Assembly (NCBI GenBank): GCA_942492445.1
Contig: CALOEW010000068.1
Span: forward strand, 47,461-111,460
DNA length: 64,000 bases
Source: NORP240 sp942492445
GTDB lineage: Bacteria; Pseudomonadota; Gammaproteobacteria; Pseudomonadales; Pseudohongiellaceae
Reading direction: 5' to 3'
Below the pieces are notes generated by a model, which was not told the origin of the DNA, searched no databases, and was given only the letters and a program-made list of their open reading frames with translations. Shown here piece by piece: positions 8,253-18,096 of the stretch (its first letter is position 1; the number at the start of each line of letters is the position of its first letter). The position numbers and the translations under genes were made by a program.

Positions 8253-9668
8253 TCATCTGCCTGAAGATTCTGATGCGCCGGAGTCCGGATGAATGGCGAG
8301 AATTTCCGATTCCAGTGTGCCTCGTGCCAAACGTGTTCTAATGCGTTGGCCGGGTCTTACTGCCGCAACGTTTCTCAACACTACGCCATCATTCAGGCTG
8401 GTAATACTAAAGCCCCTTTCAAGGGTGTTCAGCGGGCTTACGGCGTTCAGATTCCGGGCCAGCTGTTTCAGATTGTCGCGATGAAATCTCAGCAGGCCCT
8501 GCACCTCCCGTCGAAGGCGTGACCGCAGATTTTCCATATTGACTTTCAGGCTGGCAATTTTCCTTTGCGGTGAAGTCGAGAGCAGAGTTCTTGCCAGCTC
8601 CCGCAGACTGTTCTGTCTGCGCTGCAACTGCCAGTGCAGCGCACGTTTCAGCCGATTCTCCAGGATATCCAGAGTCTGGGCATGATCCAGCAGCTGTTTG
8701 CCGGGATGCTTGAGCTGTCTGCGCAGCCACTGCAGTTTCTGGCCAGCGTGCTTGAGGTTTCGGCTTATGATCTGAACCAACTGCTGGCGGGAAGCCAGCA
8801 GTGCCTGAAGTGTCTCCAACTGGTCGGGACTGAGCAATTCAGCTGCGGCCGAAGGAGTTGGTGCACGCAGATCCGCCGCCAGATCGGCGATAGTGAAGTC
8901 GATTTCATGACCGACTCCGCAGACAACGGGCAGCTTGCTGGCAGCTATGGCGCGTGCCACCGATTCTTCATTGAAAGGCTGCAGGTCTTCCAGTGCACCG
9001 CCACCGCGGGCGATAAGCAGCACCTGAATACCAAGCTTCTGAGCAAGGCGATTGGCCCGTTCAATTGCCTGCACAATCAATGGCGCTGCGTCACGTCCCT
9101 GAACGGGTACGGGCAGAAGGGTGATGCGGGTGGCCGGGAAGCGGCGGCGAAATACAGTGATAATGTCACGGATTGCCGCTCCATGGCGTGATGTGATTAC
9201 TCCTACGTGCCGGAACCTGTCAGAAACGGCTTGTTTCCTGGCTGCATCAAACAACCCTTCTTCAGCCAGTCGGGTCTTAAGCTGTTCAAATGCCCGGCGC
9301 AGGGCCCCGTCACCGGCTTCTTCCATTTCCTCGACGATCAACTGGTAATCACCACGTGCCTCATAAAGACTCAGCCTGCCCCTGACCAGTACGTTGAGTC
9401 CATTGTCGGGGCGGAACCGTACACGGCTGTTGCAGTTGCGAAACATGGCGCAGCGCAACTGGGCTTTGTCATCTTTCAGTGTAAGGTACCAGTGCCCGGA
9501 GGATGGGGTACTGAAATTGGAGATTTCACCTTCTACCAGCACCGCAGGAAAGTTTCCTTCCAGCAGGGAGCGCGCCATACGGTTCAGGCTGCTCACGGAG
9601 AGCACTGCCGGGCGCGGCGGACTGGGAAAGGTATCCTGGGCAGGGACGAGGTCTGGAAACAAAGCCAT
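8253..9668 (-). CDS. xseA: Exodeoxyribonuclease VII large subunit
   Basis: Large subunit of ExoVII, which degrades single-stranded DNA to oligonucleotides together with XseB. It has 471 residues, normal for the family. The N-terminal OB-fold region (VEGEISNFS, SGHWYLTLKD, LRCAMFR) is followed by the catalytic domain with VGVITSRHGAAIRDI, LIARGGGALEDLQPFNEE and GVGHEIDFTIADLAADLRAPTPSAAAE. The C-terminal part is a Gln/Arg/Leu-rich coiled coil. The frame is intact. xseA near guaBA is a common gammaproteobacterial arrangement; xseB is not in this window. Confidence 0.97.
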   Translation of the reverse strand: MALFPDLVPAQDTFPSPPRPAVLSVSSLNRMARSLLEGNFPAVLVEGEISNFSTPSSGHWYLTLKDDKAQLRCAMFRNCNSRVRFRPDNGLNVLVRGRLSLYEARGDYQLIVEEMEEAGDGALRRAFEQLKTRLAEEGLFDAARKQAVSDRFRHVGVITSRHGAAIRDIITVFRRRFPATRITLLPVPVQGRDAAPLIVQAIERANRLAQKLGIQVLLIARGGGALEDLQPFNEESVARAIAASKLPVVCGVGHEIDFTIADLAADLRAPTPSAAAELLSPDQLETLQALLASRQQLVQIISRNLKHAGQKLQWLRRQLKHPGKQLLDHAQTLDILENRLKRALHWQLQRRQNSLRELARTLLSTSPQRKIASLKVNMENLRSRLRREVQGLLRFHRDNLKQLARNLNAVSPLNTLERGFSITSLNDGVVLRNVAAVRPGQRIRTRLARGTLESEILAIHPDSGASESSGR

Positions 9669-9872
9669 GCTTCAAGTCTAACTCAGCTGAACGGCCAGTC
9701 CCAGCGACGGTTGAAGTTCCCTTGACGGGGGCATTCATAGTAACCTGCGCCTAAACCTGCAGTCTTACCGGGTTTCCATCTGCCCCGGCGGTCAGATTGA
9801 TACTGGACGGGTATGGACTGGTTCTGGTTTAACAGCCTGATAATGGAAAACGACAAGAAACAGGGTATTACT

Positions 9873-10625
9873 ATGAGAACACTGTTAGTTGCTACAGCTA
9901 TTTCACTGACAATGGTCGCTACGGCCGTATCGGCACTGGACGTTGCACAGCTGAACGCCAAGCTGGCTGGCGATCCACTGCGGCCGGAAGCCGACAAGGC
10001 GCGTGATGCCGGCCGAATGCCCGCCCAGGTGCTGGACTTCCTCGGTGTCGAACCGGGCATGGTTGTTATCGATCTCATCGCAGCCGGAGGTTACTACACA
10101 GAGGTGTTGTCCAAGGCAGTGGGTCCATCCGGGAAGGTTTACATGCAGAATTCTGCAGCATCACTGACCGGGGATTTCGGCCAGCGAAACGCGGCCGCCA
10201 TAGAAGATCGGTTGGCCAACAACAGGCTGCGGAATGTGGAGCAGTTGCGCCGCAATCCTGATGACCTCGGATTGCCGGCCAATTCCATCGATGCGGCAGT
10301 GATCGCCCTCGAGTTTCATGAGCTCTATCGTCAGGATAATCCCAATGCGGCAGCGGAATTTCTGGCAGAAGTACGGCGGGTTCTGAAACCCGGTGGCGTT
10401 CTGGGTATCGTCGAGCATGCCGGCTACCCGGTTTACGATCCGGGTCCCCTGCATCGTGCTCTGGAAGCACAGGTCGTGGCCGATGCTCAGGCGGCAGGAT
10501 TTTTCGTCTCCGCCAGCAGCCCGCTGCTGGAAAATCCCGATGACGACCGCAGCAAGGCGGTATTCGACGGCAGCATTCGTGGTGCGACTGACCGGTTTGT
10601 GTTGCGTCTGGTCAAGACCCGCTGA
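9873..10625 (+). CDS. Secreted SAM-dependent methyltransferase-like protein
   Basis: Class I methyltransferase fold with a signal peptide, 250 residues from this start. The first 21 residues (ending ATAVSA) look like a cleavable Sec signal. The SAM-binding region is VIDLIAAGGYYTEVLSKAVG, a variant of the usual DxGxGxG motif. VRRVLKPGGVLGIVEH is the classic post-motif segment. Periplasmic members of this group are common and have no established substrate; since SAM is cytoplasmic, catalysis outside the cytoplasm is doubtful. Upstream in-frame starts at 9843 and 9813 exist, but the 9873 ATG gives the clean signal peptide. It converges with the PQQ dehydrogenase downstream. Confidence 0.75.
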   Translation: MRTLLVATAISLTMVATAVSALDVAQLNAKLAGDPLRPEADKARDAGRMPAQVLDFLGVEPGMVVIDLIAAGGYYTEVLSKAVGPSGKVYMQNSAASLTGDFGQRNAAAIEDRLANNRLRNVEQLRRNPDDLGLPANSIDAAVIALEFHELYRQDNPNAAAEFLAEVRRVLKPGGVLGIVEHAGYPVYDPGPLHRALEAQVVADAQAAGFFVSASSPLLENPDDDRSKAVFDGSIRGATDRFVLRLVKTR

Positions 10626-10676
10626 TCATCAAACCTGCCCGGCCAGGCAGTTCGCGTCAGCGGGCTGCGTGGCCGT

Positions 10677-12869
10677 CTACGGGTCGAGTTTAAATACGTA
10701 AAGGGCATTGTGCCCTTCCGGGCTTACCAGTTCGGGCGCAAGGAAACTGCCTATTCGCCAGGGACTGCCACCCTCTCTCCCAGTGGGAACGGCAAGATAC
10801 TGTTCCCCGTCAATGGCATAGGATACCGGGAAACCCTGTACCGAAGTTGCCAGCCGTGTACGCCACAGCTCTACGCCGGTCTCCACATCCAGGGCATGCA
10901 CATAACGGTCGTAATCGCCGATGAATACCAGCCCCCCGGCAGTGGTCAGGGCGGCAGTGAGAAACGGCGCGCGTTGTTCGATACTCCAGGTTTCTTCCAG
11001 GGTTTCCACGTCAAAAGCGGCCAGCTTGCCGAACTGTCCATTGGTGCCAGGCATTTCCCTCCAGACGCGATCGCCCTGATTACCACCGGATCCGATTTCA
11101 AAAGTCGTGGCCCGTGGTGACATCTCCATACAGGACTGGCTCAGGGGAATAACCAGCTGGCGGGTGGGAGGATGGTAGCCACTGGACTGCCAGTTATGGC
11201 CCCCGGCGGTGGAAGGACAGACAGACAACCATTCACCAATCCGCATCGTGCGGATATCCTCGCGATACCGGACCTCGCCGGTTTCAATATTGACCTGATC
11301 GAAGACGTTCTGAAACACTGTCTGTTTGAGGCCGAGAAATCGACCACTGCGACGGTCGAGTTTCCACAGAATTCCGCTCTTGCCGATAGTAAGCAGGAAA
11401 GGTTGGTCGGCTACATCCACCAGAACCTGCTCGAATGCCTCGTCCATATCCAGCGATTCGCCAGGTACATGCTGGCGATACCAGACCAGACGCCCGTCTT
11501 TCGGATCAAGCGCCAGGGTGGAGTTGGAGAACAGGGCGGCATTCTCGGTGGTCAGTCCGCGGCTGGCCGCCATCCAGGGCTTGGCCTGAGCCGTTCCGAA
11601 GAAAACCAGCCCCAGATCCGGGTCCCAGCTTCCGGTCAGCCAGACATCGACTCCGCCGCGAAAGGCCACCGGGAGACCACCCCAGGACTCATCGCCAGGC
11701 TGTCCCGGCTGGGCCACCGTGAAAGTACGCCACAGCTCCTTGCCGGTGCGGGCGTCGTGGCCGGAAATGAAGCAGCTTTCCGGGTAGAACTGTTGACATC
11801 CGTTGATGCCGTTGACAACCACTCCGTCGGCAACGATCGGGCCGCTGCTGTTGGAGTAGCCATGGCTGTCGTCGGCGAGCTCGGCATCCCAGCGTACCGC
11901 GCCTGTACGGGCATCCAGCGCTACCAGATGGGCATCCGTCGTGGCGACAAAAAGCAGGTCTTCCCACAAGGCCAGGGTCCTGAGGTTACCACCCTGGCGA
12001 CCGTCCTGAGGAAACTGTCGACGGTATTCCCAGAGCAGGTTGCCGTCACGCCCGTCCAGTGCCTGGATGACATTGCCGAAATTGGGAATGAAAATCACTC
12101 CGTCCCGAACCAGCGGTGCCGGTTGGCTGCGCCCCGGCTCCATGCCCCATACCCAGGCCAGTTGCAGATCCTTCACGTTTTGACGGTTGATCTGAAAAAG
12201 TGGACTGTAGCCCTGGCTTTGAGGCGTGCGCCGCCAGTAGATCCAGTCTTCCGCGGGCGGATTGGCCAGTTCGGCATCCGATACATCCCGATAGCGCTCG
12301 AGAGGCTGGAACGAACGCACTAGCGCCGAATCTGAGCGATAAACGGCAGTGATATCCGGAGACCGGTTCCGGGCGTCAGGCGATGGCTGGGTGCCGGGTA
12401 TCCCTGGAACCGGAAAACGAACCAGGTCGGATTCCGGTGTTGCTGCCGGGGCTGTTGCCACCATTGCTCCGGGGGTTGTAAACTCGAGACTGATTGCGGC
12501 GGCAGCAATGCCATTTGCCGACAGAATATACGCGGTGATGGCGGCGTATTCGGCGTCTGACAACGAACCCGCGGCCCGGGGTGGCATGGATTCCCGCAGG
12601 TAGACAAGGAACTCGCCGGCCTGTCGCGGACCCCAGCTGTTGACAAAGTTGTTGCCGACCAGAGCGGGAGCTTCGAAAGCACCCTGGAGAGTTGGCAGAT
12701 GGCAGCTCGCGCATCGATCCTGATAGAGCCGGCTGCCATCCTCGACCTGGGATGCCAGAAATGGTGCCTGGGATTGGCCGTAAGACGGATTTGTGAACCA
12801 GCACCAAAGTGCTGCGATCAGGGTCAGGTTCCGGGATACGCTGCTGTTCATGTGGTGGTACCCGGGCAC
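10677..12869 (-). CDS. PQQ-dependent dehydrogenase with N-terminal cytochrome c domain
   Basis: Predicted periplasmic quinohaemoprotein of 730 residues. After a signal sequence, a cytochrome c domain carries the haem site CASCH at residues 53-57, with MPP as a possible axial Met region. A PQQ propeller then fills the rest, with blades such as DGRDGNLLWEYR, DARTGAVRWDAE, DARTGKELWRTF, ALDVETGVELWRTR. The haem domain is N-terminal, opposite to classical type II quinohaemoprotein alcohol dehydrogenases. The GTG at 12869 has AGGA six bases upstream; an ATG at 12851 is the alternative. It is divergent from a second PQQ propeller gene, so both may be controlled from the shared 0.4 kb intergenic region. 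Substrate unknown. Confidence 0.85.
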   Translation of the reverse strand: MPGYHHMNSSVSRNLTLIAALWCWFTNPSYGQSQAPFLASQVEDGSRLYQDRCASCHLPTLQGAFEAPALVGNNFVNSWGPRQAGEFLVYLRESMPPRAAGSLSDAEYAAITAYILSANGIAAAAISLEFTTPGAMVATAPAATPESDLVRFPVPGIPGTQPSPDARNRSPDITAVYRSDSALVRSFQPLERYRDVSDAELANPPAEDWIYWRRTPQSQGYSPLFQINRQNVKDLQLAWVWGMEPGRSQPAPLVRDGVIFIPNFGNVIQALDGRDGNLLWEYRRQFPQDGRQGGNLRTLALWEDLLFVATTDAHLVALDARTGAVRWDAELADDSHGYSNSSGPIVADGVVVNGINGCQQFYPESCFISGHDARTGKELWRTFTVAQPGQPGDESWGGLPVAFRGGVDVWLTGSWDPDLGLVFFGTAQAKPWMAASRGLTTENAALFSNSTLALDPKDGRLVWYRQHVPGESLDMDEAFEQVLVDVADQPFLLTIGKSGILWKLDRRSGRFLGLKQTVFQNVFDQVNIETGEVRYREDIRTMRIGEWLSVCPSTAGGHNWQSSGYHPPTRQLVIPLSQSCMEMSPRATTFEIGSGGNQGDRVWREMPGTNGQFGKLAAFDVETLEETWSIEQRAPFLTAALTTAGGLVFIGDYDRYVHALDVETGVELWRTRLATSVQGFPVSYAIDGEQYLAVPTGREGGSPWRIGSFLAPELVSPEGHNALYVFKLDP

Positions 12870-13312
12870 CGAGTATCCTGCCTGGCCGCAAACTGATTGC
12901 GGATTGCGCGGTTGAACTGTTCCTCATTCATTTGCATTTGCCATTCCGCTCCTACCACACTGTCTGGTCAGGGGCCGCTTCACCATTGGCGCGAATCGCC
13001 GTGGCCGTCGGAACCGGGCCCTTGTCGAGGCCCGCCCGTCACTCCTGATTGCAATTATTCTGAGGTTTCTTAAATATATCTTATATCTATTTGAAATATA
13101 ACATTTTATTATGATTTTCTTGTAGGTGCGGCAGGGCTGTAGCCAGCTTTGGTTCGATAGTAATCGATGGCTGCAGGTTTGTCATGCCTGGTCGGGTTGC
13201 CGGGCCGAACCGTGCCTGTGATAGACTGCCGGCAGCCTGATTTTTCCTTGGCCTGTTCATACTGAAACCAAAGTCGTGTGAACAGGCCCTGACAACAACA
13301 GTGACTGCGACC
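12870..13312. other. Divergent intergenic region between two PQQ propeller genes
   Basis: No gene is supported here. It contains a half copy of the palindromic element (13046-13071, reverse complement of TAAGAAACCTC) followed by an AT-rich island at 13070-13125 that would suit divergent promoters. I could not place a -35/-10 pair with confidence. Confidence 0.5.
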
Positions 13313-15370
13313 ATGCCAACCCTCCTCAGAAGTGTTTTTCTTGCCGCCGCAGGTCTGCTCTTGCTGACCACGGTTCAGGCCGTTGCGCAGCAGGGAGCGC
13401 CCGACGGTGAATGGCCCACCTACGGTGGCGATCTCGGACATACCCGCTACGCGCCATTGCGGCAGATAACCGGCGACAATTTCAATGAATTGGATATCGC
13501 CTGGCGATTCAGGACCGACAACCTGGGGCCGAGTCCGGAGTACCGGTTCCAGTCAACACCCCTGATGGTTGGCGGAGTCCTTTACAGCACCGGTGGGACC
13601 AGGCGGGCGGTTTTTGCTCTGGACGCCAGAACCGGTGAGCTTAAATGGGTATTCAGTCTGGATGAAGGAGCTCGCGCTGCCAATGCACCGCGGCAGTTAT
13701 CCGGACGCGGCCTCGCGTTCTGGGAGGAAGGTGCGGATCGACGGGTAGTGTACGTGACCCCCGGCTACCAGATGATAGCTCTCGATGCAGAAACCGGCCG
13801 GCCCATCATGGAATTCGGCAACAACGGTATCGTCGATCTCAAGCAGGGAGCCGACCAACTGATTGATCCGATTACCGGCGAGATTGGGCTGCATGCCACT
13901 CCTTCCATTGCCGCGGATGTGATTATCGTTGGCGCCGCCCACCGTACCGGAGGTAATCCTCGCAGTCGCGAAAATGTGAAAGGTTTCGTCAGGGGTTTCG
14001 ACGTTCGCAGCGGAGAGCGATTGTGGATTTTTCATACCATTCCGTTTCGTGGCGAGTACGGCTACGAGTCCTGGTTCGAGGGCTCAGCGGAATACACGGG
14101 AAACACCGGCGTGTGGGCGCAGATTTCAGTTGATGAGGAGCTGGAGATGGTTTACCTGCCGGTTGAGGCAGGAACCGGTGATTATTTCGGCGCCTACCGC
14201 CCCGGCGACAATCTGTTTGCTGAATCCCTGGTGGCCGTGGATCTCCATACCGGCGAGCGGAAGTGGCACTATCAACTGGTGCACCACGGCATCTGGGACA
14301 ATGACATACCCTGTGCGCCCATACTTGTGGACATTCAGGTAGATGGACGACTGGTCAAGGCAGTGGCCCAGCCCACCAAACAGGCTTTCCTCTATGTTTT
14401 TGACCGGGCTACCGGTGAGCCGATCTGGCCGATTGAAGAGCGTCCAGTGGCGCCTGGCGATGTTCCCGGTGAGTGGTACTCGCCCACTCAGCCATTCCCC
14501 ACCCGGCCACCTGCATACGACCGACAGGGTGTGACAGTCAACGATCTCATAGACTTTACCCCTGAGTTGCGACAACAAGCAGAGGTCATAGCGAGCTGGC
14601 ACAAAATGGGTCCGCTGTTCACGCCACCGGTGATCAGCAACATCGACGGTCCGCTGGGCACTCTGATGGCACCGTCTACCGGTGGCGGAACCAATTGGCC
14701 TGGAGGTTCGTTTGATCCGGAGACCGGCATTCTCTACGTTTCCTCCAGCAGTTCCGTTGCCAGCCTGGGGCTCGTGGCCCCTTATCCCGGGCAATCGGAT
14801 ATGGCCTTTATTCAGGGTAATGCACTTTCAGGCCCTCGCACTTCGGGAGGGGCAGGGTCCAGTGCCGGTGGAGGGAGAACCGAATTCAATTCCACCAGTC
14901 GTAATAGACCGGAATCGAGCAGGGGCGATCCACCCCGAAGCCTGCTGGTGGACGGCCTGCCACTGCTCAAGCCACCTTACGGTGTCATCAGCGCCATCGA
15001 TCTGAACCGCGGGGAATTGCTGTGGCGGATTCCCCACGGAGCAACGCCGGACAACGTGAAAAACCACCCGGCTCTGCAAGGACTGGACATTCCCCGGACC
15101 GGGCAAAGCGCTTCCGTAGGCACGTTGGTGACGGGGTCTCATTGCTGATTAGCAGGAGAGGCACAGGAAACTACCGGAGAGGACGGTCGCCGGAGCGCCT
15201 GGTTGCGGGCCTATGACAAGGCAAGTGGCGAAGAAGTGGCGGCCATCAGGCTGCCGGCGCCGCAGACCGGGTCACCCATGACTTACAGCCTGGACGGTGA
15301 GCAGTACCTGGTGATCGCCGTCAGCGGCCGCGGCCACCCGGGTGAATTGGTTGCCTACAAATTACCCTGA
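13313..15370 (+). CDS. PQQ-dependent dehydrogenase, glucose dehydrogenase-like (in-frame stop)
   Basis: Secreted beta-propeller quinoprotein related to membrane glucose dehydrogenase and other PQQ enzymes. The signal peptide (residues 1 to about 26, ending AVAQ) is followed by EWPTYGGDLGHTRYAPL, a hallmark of the family, and blades such as DARTGELKWVF and DLHTGERKWHYQLVHH. The frame meets TGA at 15146-15148. The same frame then continues with the conserved C-terminus (WLRAYDKASGE, SPMTYSLDGEQYLVIAVSG, ELVAYKLP) to a stop at 15370. The residues around the TGA (GSHC-stop-LAGE against an expected GSLLLAGE-type sequence) suggest two compensating indels rather than a meaningful stop codon. Full length would be about 685 codons. 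Confidence 0.8.
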
Positions 15371-15402
15371 TTCTGTTGATCACACGTATTGAGGTACACG
15401 GC

Positions 15403-16183
15403 ATGAAAACTTTCCCCGCATTGGTGGCCACATCGCTCTGTGTTTCTCTGGTCCATGCCGACAGCTTTCCGGGAGCGGAAAGCGACATTGAAATCACGCC
15501 GCTGATCCACTCCAGTGTCCAGTTGGAATACCAGGGCAGGGTGATCCAGGTCGACCCCTGGAACCGGCTAGGTCTGGCCGGAGGCCAAAAGCGCCGATCT
15601 GATACTTATAACCGACAACGTGGGGCATCACCTGGATCTCGAGGCAGTTCAAAAACTGCGCAAGCCGACCACACTTGTTGTAATCGCCGCCAATGGCAGC
15701 GACCAGATCCCGGATGGTGTCGTTATGGCCAACGGCGAAGTGCGCACGATTGCGGGCATAGTGGTTGAGGCGGTGGCCGCCTATGACATTATTCAGGGTG
15801 AGCCATCCCACCCCAAGGGTGAAGCCAACGGCTATGTAGTGGAATTTGGAGGCCGGCGTTTCTATTTTGCCGGTGTGACAGAATGCGTTGACGAGGTCAG
15901 GGCACTGAGAAATATCGATGTGGCTTTTCTCCCCATGAACGTACCACTGGGAAGGATGACGCCTGCAGCCGTCGCCGACTGTGCACGAATTTTCGCACCT
16001 GGCATCCTTTATCCGTATCACTACGATCAGGACTATGCACGCCGCGCGCTGAGCCCCGATTACGTGGGCCCCGGACTGCCAGGGAATCTGACTGTGGACC
16101 AGTCATTGCAGCGTCTGGCGACTGAAATTTCGGGCAGCGGAATCGAAGTCAGGTTTGGCGAATTTTACCCATCACTGGACTGA
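15403..16183 (+). pseudogene. MBL-fold metallohydrolase-like protein, frameshifted and lacking metal ligands
   Basis: Secreted relative of UlaG-type metallo-beta-lactamase-fold hydrolases. The signal peptide (ending LVHA) and the first strands (SSVQLEYQGRVIQVDPW) are in one frame. A frameshift near 15585-15592 moves the rest into another frame, from SADLILITDN to the stop at 16183. Family members have a DIHGDH or HxHxDH metal site where this has DNVGHH, and GDTE where this has GVTE; HPKGEANGY and PYHYDQD are retained. So, beyond the frameshift, metal-binding residues appear to be missing at two separate places, which points to a pseudoenzyme or a decaying gene. It follows the PQQ gene by 32 bases. 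Confidence 0.65.
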
Positions 16184-16200
16184 CACCGGCTTCCAACCTT

Positions 16201-18096
16201 TTACTTCGCCTCCATGGCATGAAGAACCCGTTCGACACAACTCTCCACAGAGAGTTCACCGGTGCGGAGGATCAGTTCTGCTGCCTCGGGTGGTTCATAA
16301 GCACTGTCTATTCCCGTGAAATTTGGCAATTTACCCATGCGGGCCTTCTTGTACAGTCCCTTTGGATCCCGCTGTTCAGCGATATCCAGGGGTACATCGA
16401 CGTGGATTTCCAGGAATTCACCAGCTCCGAACAGGGACCGGGCCATATCGCGCTCGGAACGAAATGGTGAAATGAAGGCGGTCAGCACGACCAGTCCGGC
16501 ATCCACCATCAGCTTCGCCACTTCGGCGATGCGGCGGATATTTTCTATCCGGTCGGCATCTGTGAATCCGAGATCTTTGTTCAGTCCCTGGCGAACGTTA
16601 TCTCCATCGAGGATGTAAGTGCGGACGCCTTTTCTGTGCAACGCCTGCTCCACGGCATTGGCGACTGTTGACTTGCCCGAACCGCTGAGTCCGGTAAACC
16701 ACAGGACCAGAGGGCGGTGCCCATTCAGCCTGGCGCGTGCTTCCCTGTCGACGCTAAGAGCCTGTCGATGCACATTCTGGGCCCGGCGCAGCGAGTAATT
16801 GATCATGCCCGCCCCTACCGTGGCAAAGCTGTATCGGTCAACGAGAACATAGGCTCCCAGCTCCCTGCAGCTTTTGTAGGGTTCGAAAGGAACTGGCTGA
16901 TCGAGGCTGATTGTAACCTCGCCGATGTCATTGAGTTCCAGAGACCGTGACTGCAGTTTTTCAAAAGTGTTGATATTGTGTTTGTACTTGATATCCGTGA
17001 TTGTGGCGTTAACGCGACCTGTGCCGATCAATAGCCAGTAGGATCGACCAATAAACCCCGGTTCGGTGTCCATCCAGACCAGGGAGGTTTCAAACTGATC
17101 GGATACTTCGCAGGGAGAATTCGCCGCAACCAGGATGTCACCCCGGCTGATATCGATTTCCCGATCCAGGGTCAGGGTAATGGATTGGTCGGCAACCGCA
17201 TGTTCCAGTTCGGATTGAAAAAGCGTAATAGTTGCCACGCTGGCAATCTCCCCGGAAGGCAGCACCCTGATTGCGTCACCCGGCCTGATGCTGCCGCTGA
17301 CGACTTTACCGCAGTACCCACGAAAATCGGCGTTTGGCCGATTAACCCACTGGACTGGAAAACGGAAGGGGTCGGAGATTCTGGAATGGGAAGTATCAAT
17401 AGATTCCAGGTAGCCAAGCAAGGTAGGTCCCTGGTACCAGGCGGTTCTGGCGGAACGCTCTACCACGTTGTCACCCTTCAGTGCAGAGACTGGAATAGGA
17501 GTGATCGACTCGAATTCCAGGCTTTGGGTAAACGCCCGGAAATCTTCGACAATGTGGTCGAATACACTCTGCTGAAACTCCACCAGGTCCATTTTGTTCA
17601 CTGCCAGGACCACTTGCCTGATGCCTAGTAGTGACGTGATGAATGAATGACGACGCGTCTGAGTCAACACGCCCTGGGTAGCGTCGATGAGGATTATCGC
17701 CACATCGGCGTGTGAGGCGCCAGTAACCATATTGCGAGTGAACTGTTCGTGGCCTGGTGTGTCGGCGACGATGAATTTACGCCTGTCGGTATTGAAGTAG
17801 CGATAAGCAACGTCAATGGTGATTCCCTGTTCGCGTTCGGCTGCCAGACCGTCCACCAGCAGTGCAAAATCGATCTCATCCCCCTGGGTGCCGAGCTTTT
17901 TTGAATCCGATTCCAGTGCCGCGATCTGATCGTCGAAAATGGACTTTGCTTCATATAGCATTCGTCCGATCAAGGTACTCTTGCCGTCATCGACACTGCC
18001 GCAGGTAATGAAACGCAGTTGATCCAAATTTGTCTGCTCTTCGATAAGAGCCCGGACTTTTTCGAGGGAAGAATGTCTGTTGTCGACAGGCAGCAT
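16201..18096 (-). CDS. cysNC: Sulfate adenylyltransferase large subunit / APS kinase fusion
   Basis: Bifunctional sulfate-activation enzyme of 631 residues. The N-terminal part is the CysN GTPase that drives ATP sulfurylase: P-loop GSVDDGKST (residues 33-41), DTPGHEQFTRNM, and NKMD, followed by EF-Tu-like beta-barrels. The C-terminal part is APS kinase CysC with P-loop GLSGSGKST (469-477), DGDNVRQGLN and FISPFRSER. It makes APS and then PAPS. Its ATG overlaps the stop of cysD by one base (TGATG), so the two subunits are translationally coupled. Intact frame and normal length for CysNC fusions. Confidence 0.96.
   Translation of the reverse strand: MLPVDNRHSSLEKVRALIEEQTNLDQLRFITCGSVDDGKSTLIGRMLYEAKSIFDDQIAALESDSKKLGTQGDEIDFALLVDGLAAEREQGITIDVAYRYFNTDRRKFIVADTPGHEQFTRNMVTGASHADVAIILIDATQGVLTQTRRHSFITSLLGIRQVVLAVNKMDLVEFQQSVFDHIVEDFRAFTQSLEFESITPIPVSALKGDNVVERSARTAWYQGPTLLGYLESIDTSHSRISDPFRFPVQWVNRPNADFRGYCGKVVSGSIRPGDAIRVLPSGEIASVATITLFQSELEHAVADQSITLTLDREIDISRGDILVAANSPCEVSDQFETSLVWMDTEPGFIGRSYWLLIGTGRVNATITDIKYKHNINTFEKLQSRSLELNDIGEVTISLDQPVPFEPYKSCRELGAYVLVDRYSFATVGAGMINYSLRRAQNVHRQALSVDREARARLNGHRPLVLWFTGLSGSGKSTVANAVEQALHRKGVRTYILDGDNVRQGLNKDLGFTDADRIENIRRIAEVAKLMVDAGLVVLTAFISPFRSERDMARSLFGAGEFLEIHVDVPLDIAEQRDPKGLYKKARMGKLPNFTGIDSAYEPPEAAELILRTGELSVESCVERVLHAMEAK

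Noticed and set aside
15146..15148. TGA as selenocysteine or programmed readthrough in the PQQ dehydrogenase
   Set aside because: No Cys is expected at that position in relatives, and the surrounding residues are disturbed as by indels.
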